From CAYMOV01 sp964392085 (lineage in GTDB: Bacteria > Oederibacteriota > Muellerivitia > Muellerivitales > Muellerivitaceae), in contig CAYMOV010000024.1 in assembly GCA_964392085.1 (NCBI GenBank), positions 1 through 31,236 on the forward strand: a DNA stretch of 31,236 nucleotides, read 5' to 3'. Position 1 is the first letter of the stretch. Each line of letters starts with the position of its first letter. Shown here piece after piece: positions 7,333-14,955 of the stretch. The notes under the pieces were generated by a model. That model did no database searches, was not told the DNA's origin, and saw only the letters and a program-made list of their open reading frames with translations. The translations under genes were made by a program, and so were the position numbers.

Positions 7333-9819
7333 ATGATGCCTTTGGTCCAACTCTCGCTCGTTTATCTCATGGGGGTCTCCCTCGGCCTCGGCTTGCCCGA
7401 TGCCTTCCGGGTCCCCGGCCTCCTGCTGTCCCTCCTCCTGGTTTTGATCGCCGGGGTCCTCCGTTATCGGAATGCTTCTTCCCGCACCCTCAAACTCCTC
7501 TTGGCGTCCTCCCTCTTGCTCATCGGGGCTTGGCGTTCCCTGGAAGCCTCCAAATCGTATGAAGATCAATCGAACCGGTTCGTGGGGCAGGATCGGGCCA
7601 CAACCTGGGTTCGGGTCGAGTCGGACCCCGAGATCCTGTTCGAGCGATTGGTGGGGGGCCATGAGACCGGGCGGGACGGGGCGCTTTACCTGCCCCAGGT
7701 CCGCAAGGTTCGGGCCCTCGGGTCGATCCTTCCGCGGGAAACGGGAAGAGGCAAAGGGATCCCGGTCCGAGCCACCTTCCGTTTGAGCGAAAAGTTCCCC
7801 GGCGAATTGTTGTCCTACGGCGACCTGGTGGAGGTGCGGGGCCCGGCCCCGGCGAAACCCTGGGGCGCCATGAACCCCGGCGGTTTCGACTACGCGGCCT
7901 ACCTGAGGGCCCAGGCCATTCCCCTGACCCTCGGCGCCCGGCCCGGCACCTGGCGGGTGATCCGGCACGGTGCGGGTGGGGGATTCCGGGGATTTTCCTT
8001 TGCCCTCAAGCGCGTCCTTGAGGAACGGGTGATTGCGCTCTGGCCCCACCCGGCCAACGCGCTTTTCCTCGGCCTCTTCGTGGGGGAGGACACGGCGCTC
8101 AACGGCGAATTGGTGGACGACTTCGCGGTGACGGGAACCGTGCATATCCTGGCCGTGTCGGGCGCCAACACCGCCCTGGTGACGGGCCTGCTGTTCCTCG
8201 TCCTTCGGGTCCTGGGGTTCCGCCGCAAGCGCGCGGCGGGCTTGACCCTTTTGGGGTTGGGGATCTTCATCGTGATGACCGGGGCGCCGCCCTCGGTCTG
8301 CCGGTCGGGCCTCTGGGCGGCGTTGGTCTTGGCCGCGCTCCTCCTGGAACGGGCGCCGCACCTCGGCACCCTGGTGGCCTCCTCCGCCGCGTTTCTCGTG
8401 ACCCTCAACCCCTTCACGCTGATGGACCTGTCGTTCCAACTCTCCTACCTCGCGGCCCTGGGGTTGGTGGTCTTCACGCCCTGGTGGATGGAGAAGATGG
8501 GGAAACTTTGGGAACCGGTGAAGCTGACCCTGGCCGCCACCTTGGGGGCCCAGATGGGGGTTTGGGTCCTGATGGCGGCCAAATTCAACCTGTTCGCCAC
8601 CTACAGTCTGCCGGCGAACCTGGTGGTGGCGCCGTTGGTGGCGGTGGGCACGGCGGCGGGCCTCTTGGCCACGGTCGCTTCCTTTATCTGGCGCCCCTTG
8701 GGGACCGTCTTCGCCGCCGCCGCCCAGGTTCCCCTGGACCTGCTTCCGGCCCTCGCCCATGTGATGGCCGGGTGGCCCAAGGCTTCCATCGTGGTGGGAA
8801 CGCCCCCGACGGTTTGGACCGCGACCTTCCATATCCTCTTGGGCGCCACCTTCCTGGCCTTCTGGCCCAAGCCACGGCCGGAGAAGCCCTCCCTCTCTTG
8901 GTTGGACCGGGAAGTGTGGTGGGAAGTCACCCGGGGCTGGATGAAGCGCGCCTGGCTGGTTTTCGTCCTGGTCACGGGCGCGGCCCTAGGGATCGACCAC
9001 TTCCGGCACAAGCCCTTTCAGGTGACCTTCCTCTCGGTGGGGCATGGGGACTCCGTGGTGGTGAGGGACCCGTCGGGCCGGGTCTTCGTGTGGGACGGGG
9101 GCAAAAAGACCGAGGGATCGGCCCGATGGAGCCCGCTGGTGGCCTACTTGCGCCATGAGGGGATCGGCCGGGTGGACGCGATCTGCAACAGCCACCCCGA
9201 CGCGGACCATGTGGGGGGCTTGGTGGACCTGTTGGCCACGACACACGTCGGCGCCGCGTACCAAGGCCTGGATGACTGGGTGGATTTACCGACCTATCAA
9301 CGGTTTCGGGAGGGCTTGGCGCGGCAAGGGTTGGAGTTGCGGGAACTATCGAGGGGGGAGTCGTTTGAGCCCTTGCCGGACCTTGGGGCGAGGGTGTTAC
9401 ACCCACCCGCTTGGTTCCATCCAAAAAAACACCTTGAGAACAATCGGTCGCTGGCCCTCCTCCTGAACTATCCCAAGGATGGGGAAGGCGTGACCTTCCT
9501 TTTCCCGGGGGACCTGGAGAAGGAAGGCTGGGATGTCTTGTCCCGGTTGGAGAAGCCCACGCCCAAGATCCAGGTCCTGTTGGCGCCACACCACGGTCGA
9601 CCGACCGGGGAACCGAATCGGGCGATCCGACTGCTCCAACCACTCTGGGTGGTGGCCAGCGACCTGAAGGCACACCCCGAACTCCAGGCGTCGGGGGTCA
9701 GGGTCCTCTCAACCGCGGAGACCGGGGCCGTCCAGATGGAGGTGGATGCCCTGGGCCATTTGCAAGTAACGGCTTTCCGAGGTGGACGGGATTTGATAGG
9801 TGGGGATACTGAGGATTAA
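7333..9819 (+). CDS. comEC: ComEC/Rec2 family DNA-uptake channel
   Basis: A full-length 828-residue ComEC, the inner-membrane channel that imports single-stranded DNA during natural transformation. Order of parts: N-terminal membrane helices, the DUF4131/OB-like region (about 60-215; PGGFDYAAYLRAQAI), the multi-helix Competence domain (about 235-540; HILAVSGANTALV, FQLSYLAALGLV), and a C-terminal metallo-beta-lactamase domain (from about 560). The last keeps SVGHGDS, the metal motif HPDADHVGG, FPGDLE and LLAPHHG, so it is probably an active nuclease-type fold. Starts ATG 7333 and 7336 are both possible; no strong ribosome site is visible. The ComEA-like gene is 5 kb upstream, not adjacent. 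No frameshift or truncation is seen. Confidence 0.93.
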   Translation: MMPLVQLSLVYLMGVSLGLGLPDAFRVPGLLLSLLLVLIAGVLRYRNASSRTLKLLLASSLLLIGAWRSLEASKSYEDQSNRFVGQDRATTWVRVESDPEILFERLVGGHETGRDGALYLPQVRKVRALGSILPRETGRGKGIPVRATFRLSEKFPGELLSYGDLVEVRGPAPAKPWGAMNPGGFDYAAYLRAQAIPLTLGARPGTWRVIRHGAGGGFRGFSFALKRVLEERVIALWPHPANALFLGLFVGEDTALNGELVDDFAVTGTVHILAVSGANTALVTGLLFLVLRVLGFRRKRAAGLTLLGLGIFIVMTGAPPSVCRSGLWAALVLAALLLERAPHLGTLVASSAAFLVTLNPFTLMDLSFQLSYLAALGLVVFTPWWMEKMGKLWEPVKLTLAATLGAQMGVWVLMAAKFNLFATYSLPANLVVAPLVAVGTAAGLLATVASFIWRPLGTVFAAAAQVPLDLLPALAHVMAGWPKASIVVGTPPTVWTATFHILLGATFLAFWPKPRPEKPSLSWLDREVWWEVTRGWMKRAWLVFVLVTGAALGIDHFRHKPFQVTFLSVGHGDSVVVRDPSGRVFVWDGGKKTEGSARWSPLVAYLRHEGIGRVDAICNSHPDADHVGGLVDLLATTHVGAAYQGLDDWVDLPTYQRFREGLARQGLELRELSRGESFEPLPDLGARVLHPPAWFHPKKHLENNRSLALLLNYPKDGEGVTFLFPGDLEKEGWDVLSRLEKPTPKIQVLLAPHHGRPTGEPNRAIRLLQPLWVVASDLKAHPELQASGVRVLSTAETGAVQMEVDALGHLQVTAFRGGRDLIGGDTED

Positions 9820-9931
9820 GCCTGGGGGGTTGAAGGCCAATCGTCATTTCCGGATAGGTTAAAGGACCTGCATCAATTCTTTAGAATAGGGCTGAACTAG
9901 CTTTATATGGCGGTTCCAAGCCGACCTGAAA

Positions 9932-9959
9932 TTGCCGGACTGGAAAGACTTCCTATAGT
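9932..9959 (+). promoter_or_regulatory. Candidate promoter for the HU/IHF gene
   Basis: TTGCCG (9932-9937) and TATAGT (9954-9959) are separated by 16 bases, a reasonable housekeeping promoter. Transcription would start about four bases before ATG 9970. If real, the upstream ATG at 9907 cannot be the start, which agrees with the family alignment. Confidence 0.45.
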
Positions 9960-9969
9960 GTCCTATCCT

Positions 9970-10326
9970 ATGGCCATGCCGCTGGTTCGGGAGGACCTGA
10001 TCCGCGTGGTCGCGAAAGCGGCCCGCCTCCGCAAGGGGGAAGCGAGGATCGTGGTCGATAAGATCCTGGGCCAGGTGGTGGCGGCCCTCCGCAGGGGGGA
10101 ACGGGTCGAGATCCGGGGCCTGGGAAGCTTTTCCGCCCCGCTGGTCACCGGCCGCAAGGGCCGCGACCTTAAGACGGGTCGGGAGATCCCCCTGCCGCCC
10201 AGGCGGAAACCCGTCTTCAAGCCGGGACAGGCCCTGAAGCCCCGGCCCACCGTGGAACCGACCGTCGACAAGTCGGGTCAAACGCTGATGTTTCCCCAGG
10301 CCCCCGGAGAGGGCCCAAACCCATGA
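9970..10326 (+). CDS. HU/IHF-family DNA-binding protein with C-terminal extension
   Basis: A 118-residue nucleoid protein. The first 88 or so residues are a complete HU/IHF fold: dimerisation helices (VREDLIRVVAKAARL, KGEARIVVDKIL), the GERVEIRGLGSF strand, and the DNA-binding arm TGRKGRDLKTGREIPLPPRR followed by KPVFKPGQALK. The arm carries RDLKTG where HU has RNPKTG; this and the sequence style are closer to IHF. A 30-residue Pro-rich tail with no known domain follows. I start at ATG 9970 because it matches the family and lies just after a promoter candidate; ATG 9907 would add 21 non-conserved residues. The stop overlaps the next gene (ATGA), so translation is coupled. Confidence 0.9.
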   Translation: MAMPLVREDLIRVVAKAARLRKGEARIVVDKILGQVVAALRRGERVEIRGLGSFSAPLVTGRKGRDLKTGREIPLPPRRKPVFKPGQALKPRPTVEPTVDKSGQTLMFPQAPGEGPNP

Positions 10327-10880
10327 GCCATACCCTCCATTACTTCGGACACCTCCAAGAACCCGGGCTCCTCCAGGAGCTCCAGGAGGAGTATGCCGAG
10401 ATCGCCCAGGTCTCCGGCTGGTCCCACGAACGGGTGGACCACGTGTTCGCCCGGGAGGACGGCATGCCCGGCCCCAAGCAGTCCCTGCGCGGCATCCGCT
10501 TGACCGTGTCCCCCAACGCCGGATCGGTCCAGTTCACCTTCGACCAGGACGGCTACCTGGCCCACCTGTTCTACGAGAACGAGGTTTCCCTGCCGGAAGC
10601 TCCCCAGCCCGTGGAATCGGGCGCCTCCTCCCAAGGTCTCCGGGCATTCGCCTTCCCCCGGGTGGACCGCCCCGCGCCTTCCCGCAAGGTCCTGCACCAT
10701 GTCCATACCCACACCACCCTGAGGGACGGGAACCCCGAAACCCACCGCACCGTGGTGAAGCTGTTGGATTACCTGTCCAAGAAATACGTGCCGAACCTCG
10801 AGGTCATCGACAACTCGGGGTATTGGGCCACCCGGGACGAGAAGAGCCTGGGGGGGAACGCCGCGACCGTGACCCCTTGA
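10323..10880 (+). CDS. Uncharacterised protein coupled to the HU/IHF gene
   Basis: A 185-residue soluble protein that I do not recognise. No signal peptide or membrane helix is seen. It looks like a mixed alpha/beta protein: an acidic helical start (EPGLLQELQEEYAEIAQV), a strand-rich middle (LRGIRLTVSPNAGSVQFTFDQDGYLAHLFYENE), a variable Pro/Ser-rich segment near residues 93-115, and a C-terminal part with HHVHTHTTLRDG and LLDYLSKKYVPNLEVIDNSGYW. Its ATG overlaps the HU stop by four bases, and a strong terminator begins 18 bases after its own stop, so the two genes make a two-gene operon. Good codon use and coupling say it is real; function is unknown. Confidence 0.8.
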   Translation: MSHTLHYFGHLQEPGLLQELQEEYAEIAQVSGWSHERVDHVFAREDGMPGPKQSLRGIRLTVSPNAGSVQFTFDQDGYLAHLFYENEVSLPEAPQPVESGASSQGLRAFAFPRVDRPAPSRKVLHHVHTHTTLRDGNPETHRTVVKLLDYLSKKYVPNLEVIDNSGYWATRDEKSLGGNAATVTP

Positions 10881-10897
10881 AGAGGGGATGCGTTGAG

Positions 10898-10926
10898 CCC
10901 TTGGCCCGCCGGGCCAGGGGTTTTTT
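10898..10926 (+). terminator. Rho-independent terminator after the HU/IHF operon
   Basis: CCC-TGGCCC (10898-10907, one bulged T) pairs with GGGCCA-GGG (10911-10919) around a three-base loop and is followed by six Ts (10921-10926) and more T-rich sequence. Position, 18 bases after the stop codon, fits. Confidence 0.85.
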
Positions 10927-10950
10927 GTTTTAGACGGCAAAAAAAGTTTT

Positions 10951-11160
10951 CACCACGGGGACACGGAGACACGGGGTTAAAAATTTTCGTTAAGGGCGCA
11001 TCTGAATATTTGCTCTCCTTCTCCATTGTGGGGAGAAGGAAGGGATGGGGGTGGCAATGCCTGGCGTTTACACCCCTCACCCTACCCTCTCCCCCAAGGG
11101 GCGAGGGTTGCAGCTAATTATTAGTGATGCTCTTAATTCAATAAATCGGCCTCTGTGGTG
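10951..11160. repeat. Composite intergenic repeat: CACGGAG-type arms around three hairpins
   Basis: The left arm (10951-10976) is CACCACGGGGACACGG plus a second GACACGG unit; a short inverted remnant, CTCTGTGGTG, is at 11151-11160. Inside lie three hairpins: TCCTTCTCC (11016-11024) with GGAGAAGGA (11032-11040); an imperfect pair GGGATGGGGGTG (11042-11053) with CACCCCTCACCC (11071-11082); and CCCTCTCCCC with GGGGCGAGGG (11085-11107). No coding potential is seen. Repeats of the CACCACGGAGACACGGAG and CCCTCTCCC...GGGAGAGGG type are familiar from many bacterial genomes; the nesting is seen directly here. Confidence 0.65.
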
Positions 11161-11188
11161 TAAATGGTTTTAGCTTGAAAGGCATTGA

Positions 11189-13327
11189 GTGCGACGAGTC
11201 CTCCACATCCTGATCGCCCTCGCGGTCCTCGGCCCGATCGGGGCCTGGGCCGGGAGCCCGACCCGCAAGTCCGCCGAGGACTTCGCCCAAGGGGACCTGT
11301 CGGCCGCCATCGTCGAGTTGGAAACCGCCCTGGCGGACCATCCCGCCGATGCCGCATTGGTGAGGGAAGAAGCCGCGGTGCGGGAAGAGTCCGACGACCC
11401 CATGGCCGCCGCCGCGCTTTATTCCCGCGCCGCCACCCTGGAGGGAGACCCGAGGGTTCCCGTGGAAGCCGCCGCCTGCCTCGCCCGGGCCGGGCATCCC
11501 GAGAGCGCGCTTTCAGCCCTCGACCTGATCCTGAAGGACAACCCCCAAGACCCGGACGCCCTTTGGTACGAGGGCTTGTCCCACCGGGTCCTGGCGATGG
11601 ACGGGGGGAAAGAGGCGCGCGCCCATTGGCAGGCGGCCCGTTGGGCCTTCAACGCCCTGGTGCGACAGGTGCCGGGCGACGCCGCGGCCTACAGGCTCCT
11701 CGGCGAATGCCAGGAGGCCCTGAAGGACAACAAGGACGCCGAGCAGTCCTACTTGTCCGCGCTCAAATACGAGCCGAGCTACCGGGACCTGCATGTCCGT
11801 TTGGCGCGGCTCTTCAAGAAGCGCGGGGCGACCGCCGAGGCTTTGGCCCGATACGAGCGGGCGGTGGCGGCCTCCCCGTGGGACACCGCCCTGGCGGAAG
11901 AGAAGAGGGCCCTGGTGCGACGGGCCCCCTCGACCGAGCGGCTGCAGAAAGCCGAGCGCACCCGGAAGTGGAAGGAACTCAAACCCCTGTCGGAAACGCC
12001 CCTGCCGTCCTCGCCCATCACCGTTCGGGTCGGTGTGGAGACCCATCTCCACCGCCTCGTCCTGAGGTGCGGCGGCGTGATGCAGGTCAGCACCCCGGCG
12101 GGGACGCCCCTTCGGCGGTTGGCCTCCGACACGGATTACGTAGTGGTCTGGAGGGACGCGAAAAAGCCCCAGGGGAACCGGGCCCCGATCCCCGTGCCGA
12201 CCCTGATCGCCTTGACGGGGGACAACCCCTTGGCGCCCCCCGAGGACCAGCCCAACGGCGGGTCCGGGGTCGTGATGGACGCCAAGGGCGTCACCTTAAT
12301 GACCTTCGACCGGCGGATCTGGTTCGAACCCATGGAGCGGGAACATACGGTGGCGCTCCACGCCGTGGAGACCGGATCCGGGTATTTCTTCGCCTCGGAG
12401 GAGGACCGGTTCTACCGGGGGTTGATCGAGATCCACCCGGGGCCCGGACTCGGGTTCGCCGTGGTCAACCGGGTGTCGCTGGAAGCCTACGTGGCGGGGG
12501 TCCTCCCCTCTGAAATGCCGGCTTCCTGGCCCCTGGAGGCCCTCAAGGCCCAGGCGGTGGCGGCCCGGACCGAGGGCCTTTCCAAGATGGGGCGACACAA
12601 CCGGGAGGGTTTCGACGTCTGTGATGAGGTGCACTGCCAAGCCTATGTCGGCATCAAGGCCGAGCGGTCCGCCACCAACCAGGCCGTGGCCGAGACCGCG
12701 GGCGTCGTCCTGTGGCGCGACGGCCGGCCTTTCCCGGCGGTTTACTCGGCGCAATGCGGCGGCCATTCCCAAAGCTACCGTGAGGCCTGGGGTTACGACC
12801 TGCCGGGCAGCGGCGTGGCCGACTTCGACCCGCATCAGGTGAAGGCGGTGTTTCCCCTGGCCCCCCATGAGCTGAAGGAATGGGTCTTGACCGAGCCGGA
12901 CGCCTATTGCAAGGCGGCTGACCTTAAGGGATACCAGCAATTCCGTTGGACCTATCCGGTGAGCGCGGCGGACCTGGAGGCAGCCGAGAAGTTGAGGGAA
13001 TTGGGCCCCCTCCAGAGCGTCCGGGTGATGGGGCGTTCCACCGCGGGGTGGGTTGGTCGGGTGACTTTCGTCGGGGAAAGCGGGTCGAAGGACTTTACCC
13101 GGGACTCGGTCCGGGGCATCCTGGGTGGCATCCGAAGCAACCTCTTCTGGCTGGAGGACTGGCGGTCCCCGTCGGGCCGACTGCGGGAGGTCTGGGTTTA
13201 CGGGGGCGGTTGGGGCCACGGCGTCGGTATGTGCCAGGTCGGGGCCCGGGGGTTGGCCAAACTGGGGAAGTCCTTTCGGGGGATCCTGGAACATTACTAC
13301 CCCCAGGCGTCGTTCAAGAGCCTCTGA
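11189..13327 (+). CDS. Exported TPR protein with SpoIID/LytB lytic domain
   Basis: A 712-residue protein with a signal peptide (about 1-22, GPIGAWA), tetratricopeptide-like helices (about 25-260; ALYSRAATLEGDP, AEQSYLSALKYEPSYRDLHVRLARLF), a beta-rich linker, and a SpoIID/LytB domain at about 420-705. SpoIID is a peptidoglycan lytic transglycosylase; its catalytic Glu is E442 in LPSEMPASWPLEALKAQAVA. The other hallmarks are present: SAQCGGHSQS and, near the end, GWGHGVGMCQVGARGLA. In non-sporulating lineages this family acts in wall turnover or as an amidase enhancer; the TPR part suggests partners in the envelope. GTG 11189 has GAAAGG seven bases upstream. A lipoprotein gene follows after 37 bases. 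Confidence 0.9.
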   Translation: MRRVLHILIALAVLGPIGAWAGSPTRKSAEDFAQGDLSAAIVELETALADHPADAALVREEAAVREESDDPMAAAALYSRAATLEGDPRVPVEAAACLARAGHPESALSALDLILKDNPQDPDALWYEGLSHRVLAMDGGKEARAHWQAARWAFNALVRQVPGDAAAYRLLGECQEALKDNKDAEQSYLSALKYEPSYRDLHVRLARLFKKRGATAEALARYERAVAASPWDTALAEEKRALVRRAPSTERLQKAERTRKWKELKPLSETPLPSSPITVRVGVETHLHRLVLRCGGVMQVSTPAGTPLRRLASDTDYVVVWRDAKKPQGNRAPIPVPTLIALTGDNPLAPPEDQPNGGSGVVMDAKGVTLMTFDRRIWFEPMEREHTVALHAVETGSGYFFASEEDRFYRGLIEIHPGPGLGFAVVNRVSLEAYVAGVLPSEMPASWPLEALKAQAVAARTEGLSKMGRHNREGFDVCDEVHCQAYVGIKAERSATNQAVAETAGVVLWRDGRPFPAVYSAQCGGHSQSYREAWGYDLPGSGVADFDPHQVKAVFPLAPHELKEWVLTEPDAYCKAADLKGYQQFRWTYPVSAADLEAAEKLRELGPLQSVRVMGRSTAGWVGRVTFVGESGSKDFTRDSVRGILGGIRSNLFWLEDWRSPSGRLREVWVYGGGWGHGVGMCQVGARGLAKLGKSFRGILEHYYPQASFKSL

Positions 13328-13364
13328 GGGTCTCATCCAAAGAAGTTTCGCGAGGAAGTGCGGG

Positions 13365-13979
13365 ATGAAGCGTCAAGACATCGGTTCTCCAAAATCCGGG
13401 GCCGCCGGGCCCGGCCGGGCCCTTCGGTTCCGCCGGGGCCTCGCCCTGCTGCTCGTCCTCGCGGGCCCGCTTGCGTTCGCGGGATGCCGGGGCACCTTCC
13501 GGCAGATCGGGTTGTCCCGCAAGCCGGACATCGACCAACGGACGGGGCCGGTCGGGACGCAGGAAAAACCCACGACGATCAGTCCCTTCGAGGACATCAA
13601 TTGGGTCTTGGCGGGTGACGAGTGCCGTTGGATCCAGATCCGCGTGCCCCATGAGTGGTATTGGCTCCTCACGGTCACGGTGGTGAATGAGGACCCGGGC
13701 CGCGAGGCCCGTCTGGAGGCCGCCCTGGACGCCTCGGACGGGACCTGGAAGAACGTCCCCCCCACGGAGTTCCACAAGACCTTCAACCTGTCGGAGGGCT
13801 CCAACCAGGCCACGGTGGGGGCCGCCAACCCGCTGGGCGACCGGTACCTCGAGGTTCGCCTCTGCCAGGAGGGGGCCCCGGCGCGGGTGAGGCTGTCGTC
13901 GGAGGTCTCGCCCTTTGGGTCGAAACTCTTCGTGCCGCCGCTCCCCAAGAAACTGGAGCCCGCTTCCGCGCAACCCTGA
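13365..13979 (+). CDS. Putative lipoprotein, function unknown
   Basis: A 204-residue protein. A long basic N-terminus (residues 1-24) leads into a hydrophobic stretch (ALLLVLAGPLAFAG) and a lipobox-like FAGC at Cys41, so lipoprotein export is likely. The mature part is beta-rich with no domain I can name; WYWLLTVTVVNED, LEAALDASDGTW and RYLEVRLCQEG look like strands of an Ig-like or bacterial pre-peptidase-like fold. I start at ATG 13365 because AGGAAG (13353-13358) precedes it at good spacing; an ATG at 13125 would lie deep inside the SpoIID gene. It follows that gene by 37 bases and may form an envelope operon with it. Confidence 0.75.
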   Translation: MKRQDIGSPKSGAAGPGRALRFRRGLALLLVLAGPLAFAGCRGTFRQIGLSRKPDIDQRTGPVGTQEKPTTISPFEDINWVLAGDECRWIQIRVPHEWYWLLTVTVVNEDPGREARLEAALDASDGTWKNVPPTEFHKTFNLSEGSNQATVGAANPLGDRYLEVRLCQEGAPARVRLSSEVSPFGSKLFVPPLPKKLEPASAQP

Positions 13980-14007
13980 CACCCATATCCACCACGGAGT
14001 AAAGACC

Positions 14008-14210
14008 GAAAAAGTTTTTGCCACAGATGAACACGGATACACACCGATTAAGCTTTAGATTCAGGGTAAAGCCAACAACCCGAATCTGTGTGAAACTGTC
14101 CCGCCTTTTTTCCATGATATGGAGGGTGGGACTATCCCGCGTCCAATGAATCGTTAAATGGGCGCGGGATGTGTGCATCTGTGGTTGCGACCAACTTTGG
14201 CTTTTTGTTT
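14008..14210. repeat. Nested composite repeat containing REP-like copy 2 (inverted)
   Basis: Three layers are visible. The outer arms are CCACAGATGAACAC (14021-14034) and GTGTGCATCTGTGG (14171-14184), 13 of 14 paired, with further A- and T-rich flanks. Inside, AGATTC-A-GGGT (14057-14067) pairs with ACCCGAATCT (14078-14087). Then come the two hairpins also found at 4622-4689, here on the other strand: a CCCGCC...TTCCATGATATGGA...GGTGGG hairpin (14100-14130) and ATCCCGCG (14134-14141) with CGCGGGAT (14163-14170). It fills the gap between the lipoprotein and GGCT genes. No gene is seen in it. Confidence 0.7.
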
Positions 14211-14233
14211 TGACTTTTTGGGGAGGCCTTGAG

Positions 14234-14680
14234 TTGCCCTACCTTTTCGCGATCGGCTCCGCGCTCCACCGCAGCCAGATGGAGCGCCGGTTGATGGGTA
14301 ACCGCCCCTTCACCCGGGCGGTCCTGTCCGGGTACCGCTTGGCTTTCCGGGGCAAGTCCCTCGAACGCCGCGGCGCGGTGGCCGACCTATTGCTGGACCC
14401 CTCGGGCCAAGTCCCGGGCCTCCTTTATGAACTGCCGGAGTCCACGGTGCGGCACGTGGACCGGGCCGAGGCGGTGGAACGGGGCCTCTACGAGCCCTTC
14501 GACGTCCAAGTCGCCACCGACGACGGCGCGACCCACCCAGCCGTGGCCTACCGACTGGCGGACCCCCAGTCCGCCCCAGGGATCCCCAATACCGCCTACC
14601 TGATGCAGATGCGTCAGGGCTATCGGGAATGGGGCCTCGACGAGGGGATTCTTGATGCCGCCCTGGCCGCCCTGCCTTAA
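14234..14680 (+). CDS. GGCT-fold (gamma-glutamylcyclotransferase/AIG2-like) protein
   Basis: A 148-residue cytoplasmic protein of the GGCT/AIG2 superfamily. Features: the N-terminal nucleotide-like loop LPYLFAIGSALH (family FxYGSNM or FVYGTL; here Tyr is replaced by Ile), SGYRLAFRG, a LLLDPSGQVPGLLYELPES strand-turn, VDRAEAVERGLYEP where the Glu of RAEAV fits the catalytic Glu, and a C-terminal YLMQMRQGYREWGL helix. Known members cyclise gamma-glutamyl peptides or amines; the substrate here cannot be told. The start is TTG 14234, preceded by GGGGAGG (14220-14226) at seven bases; an ATG at 14171 would translate repeat DNA and lacks family similarity. Confidence 0.8.
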   Translation: MPYLFAIGSALHRSQMERRLMGNRPFTRAVLSGYRLAFRGKSLERRGAVADLLLDPSGQVPGLLYELPESTVRHVDRAEAVERGLYEPFDVQVATDDGATHPAVAYRLADPQSAPGIPNTAYLMQMRQGYREWGLDEGILDAALAALP

Positions 14681-14773
14681 TTCCCTTTCCAATTCATGAT
14701 CGACGCCATGGGACCCACAGTTTTTCCGGGTAAGCGCGGTTGCGCCCTTAGCCGAAGGCTGACGGCTCAAACC

Positions 14774-14843
14774 TTTTCACCACCAAGTGCACCAAGACCA
14801 CCAAGGGAACCGAAGGCTTTTTTGGTGAACTTGGTGGTGAAAA
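14774..14843. repeat. CACCAAG-type palindromic repeat
   Basis: TTTTCACCACCAAGT (14774-14788) is a perfect 15-base inverted repeat of ACTTGGTGGTGAAAA (14829-14843); the pairing extends through CACCAA/TTGGTG after one mismatch. The loop holds a further ACCACCAAGG unit. Palindromes of this kind (CACCAAGACACCAAG) are widespread intergenic repeats in bacteria. The remaining bases between the GGCT gene and 14956 show only a TATACT (14905-14910) that may be a -10 for the next gene. Confidence 0.75.
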
Positions 14844-14955
14844 ACTTTGCCGTTTGCCCGGATTTTCTTGCCTTTCGGGAATGCCGAACCGTCTTGGGGT
14901 CCGTTATACTCAGGGGGATCTTGAGATAACCGAAAAAGCTGAGGACCCCAGCCGA

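Noticed and set aside
13125..13364. Upstream start of the lipoprotein gene inside the SpoIID gene
   Set aside because: It would overlap the SpoIID coding region by about 200 bases, while ATG 13365 has a good ribosome site directly before a lipoprotein signal.
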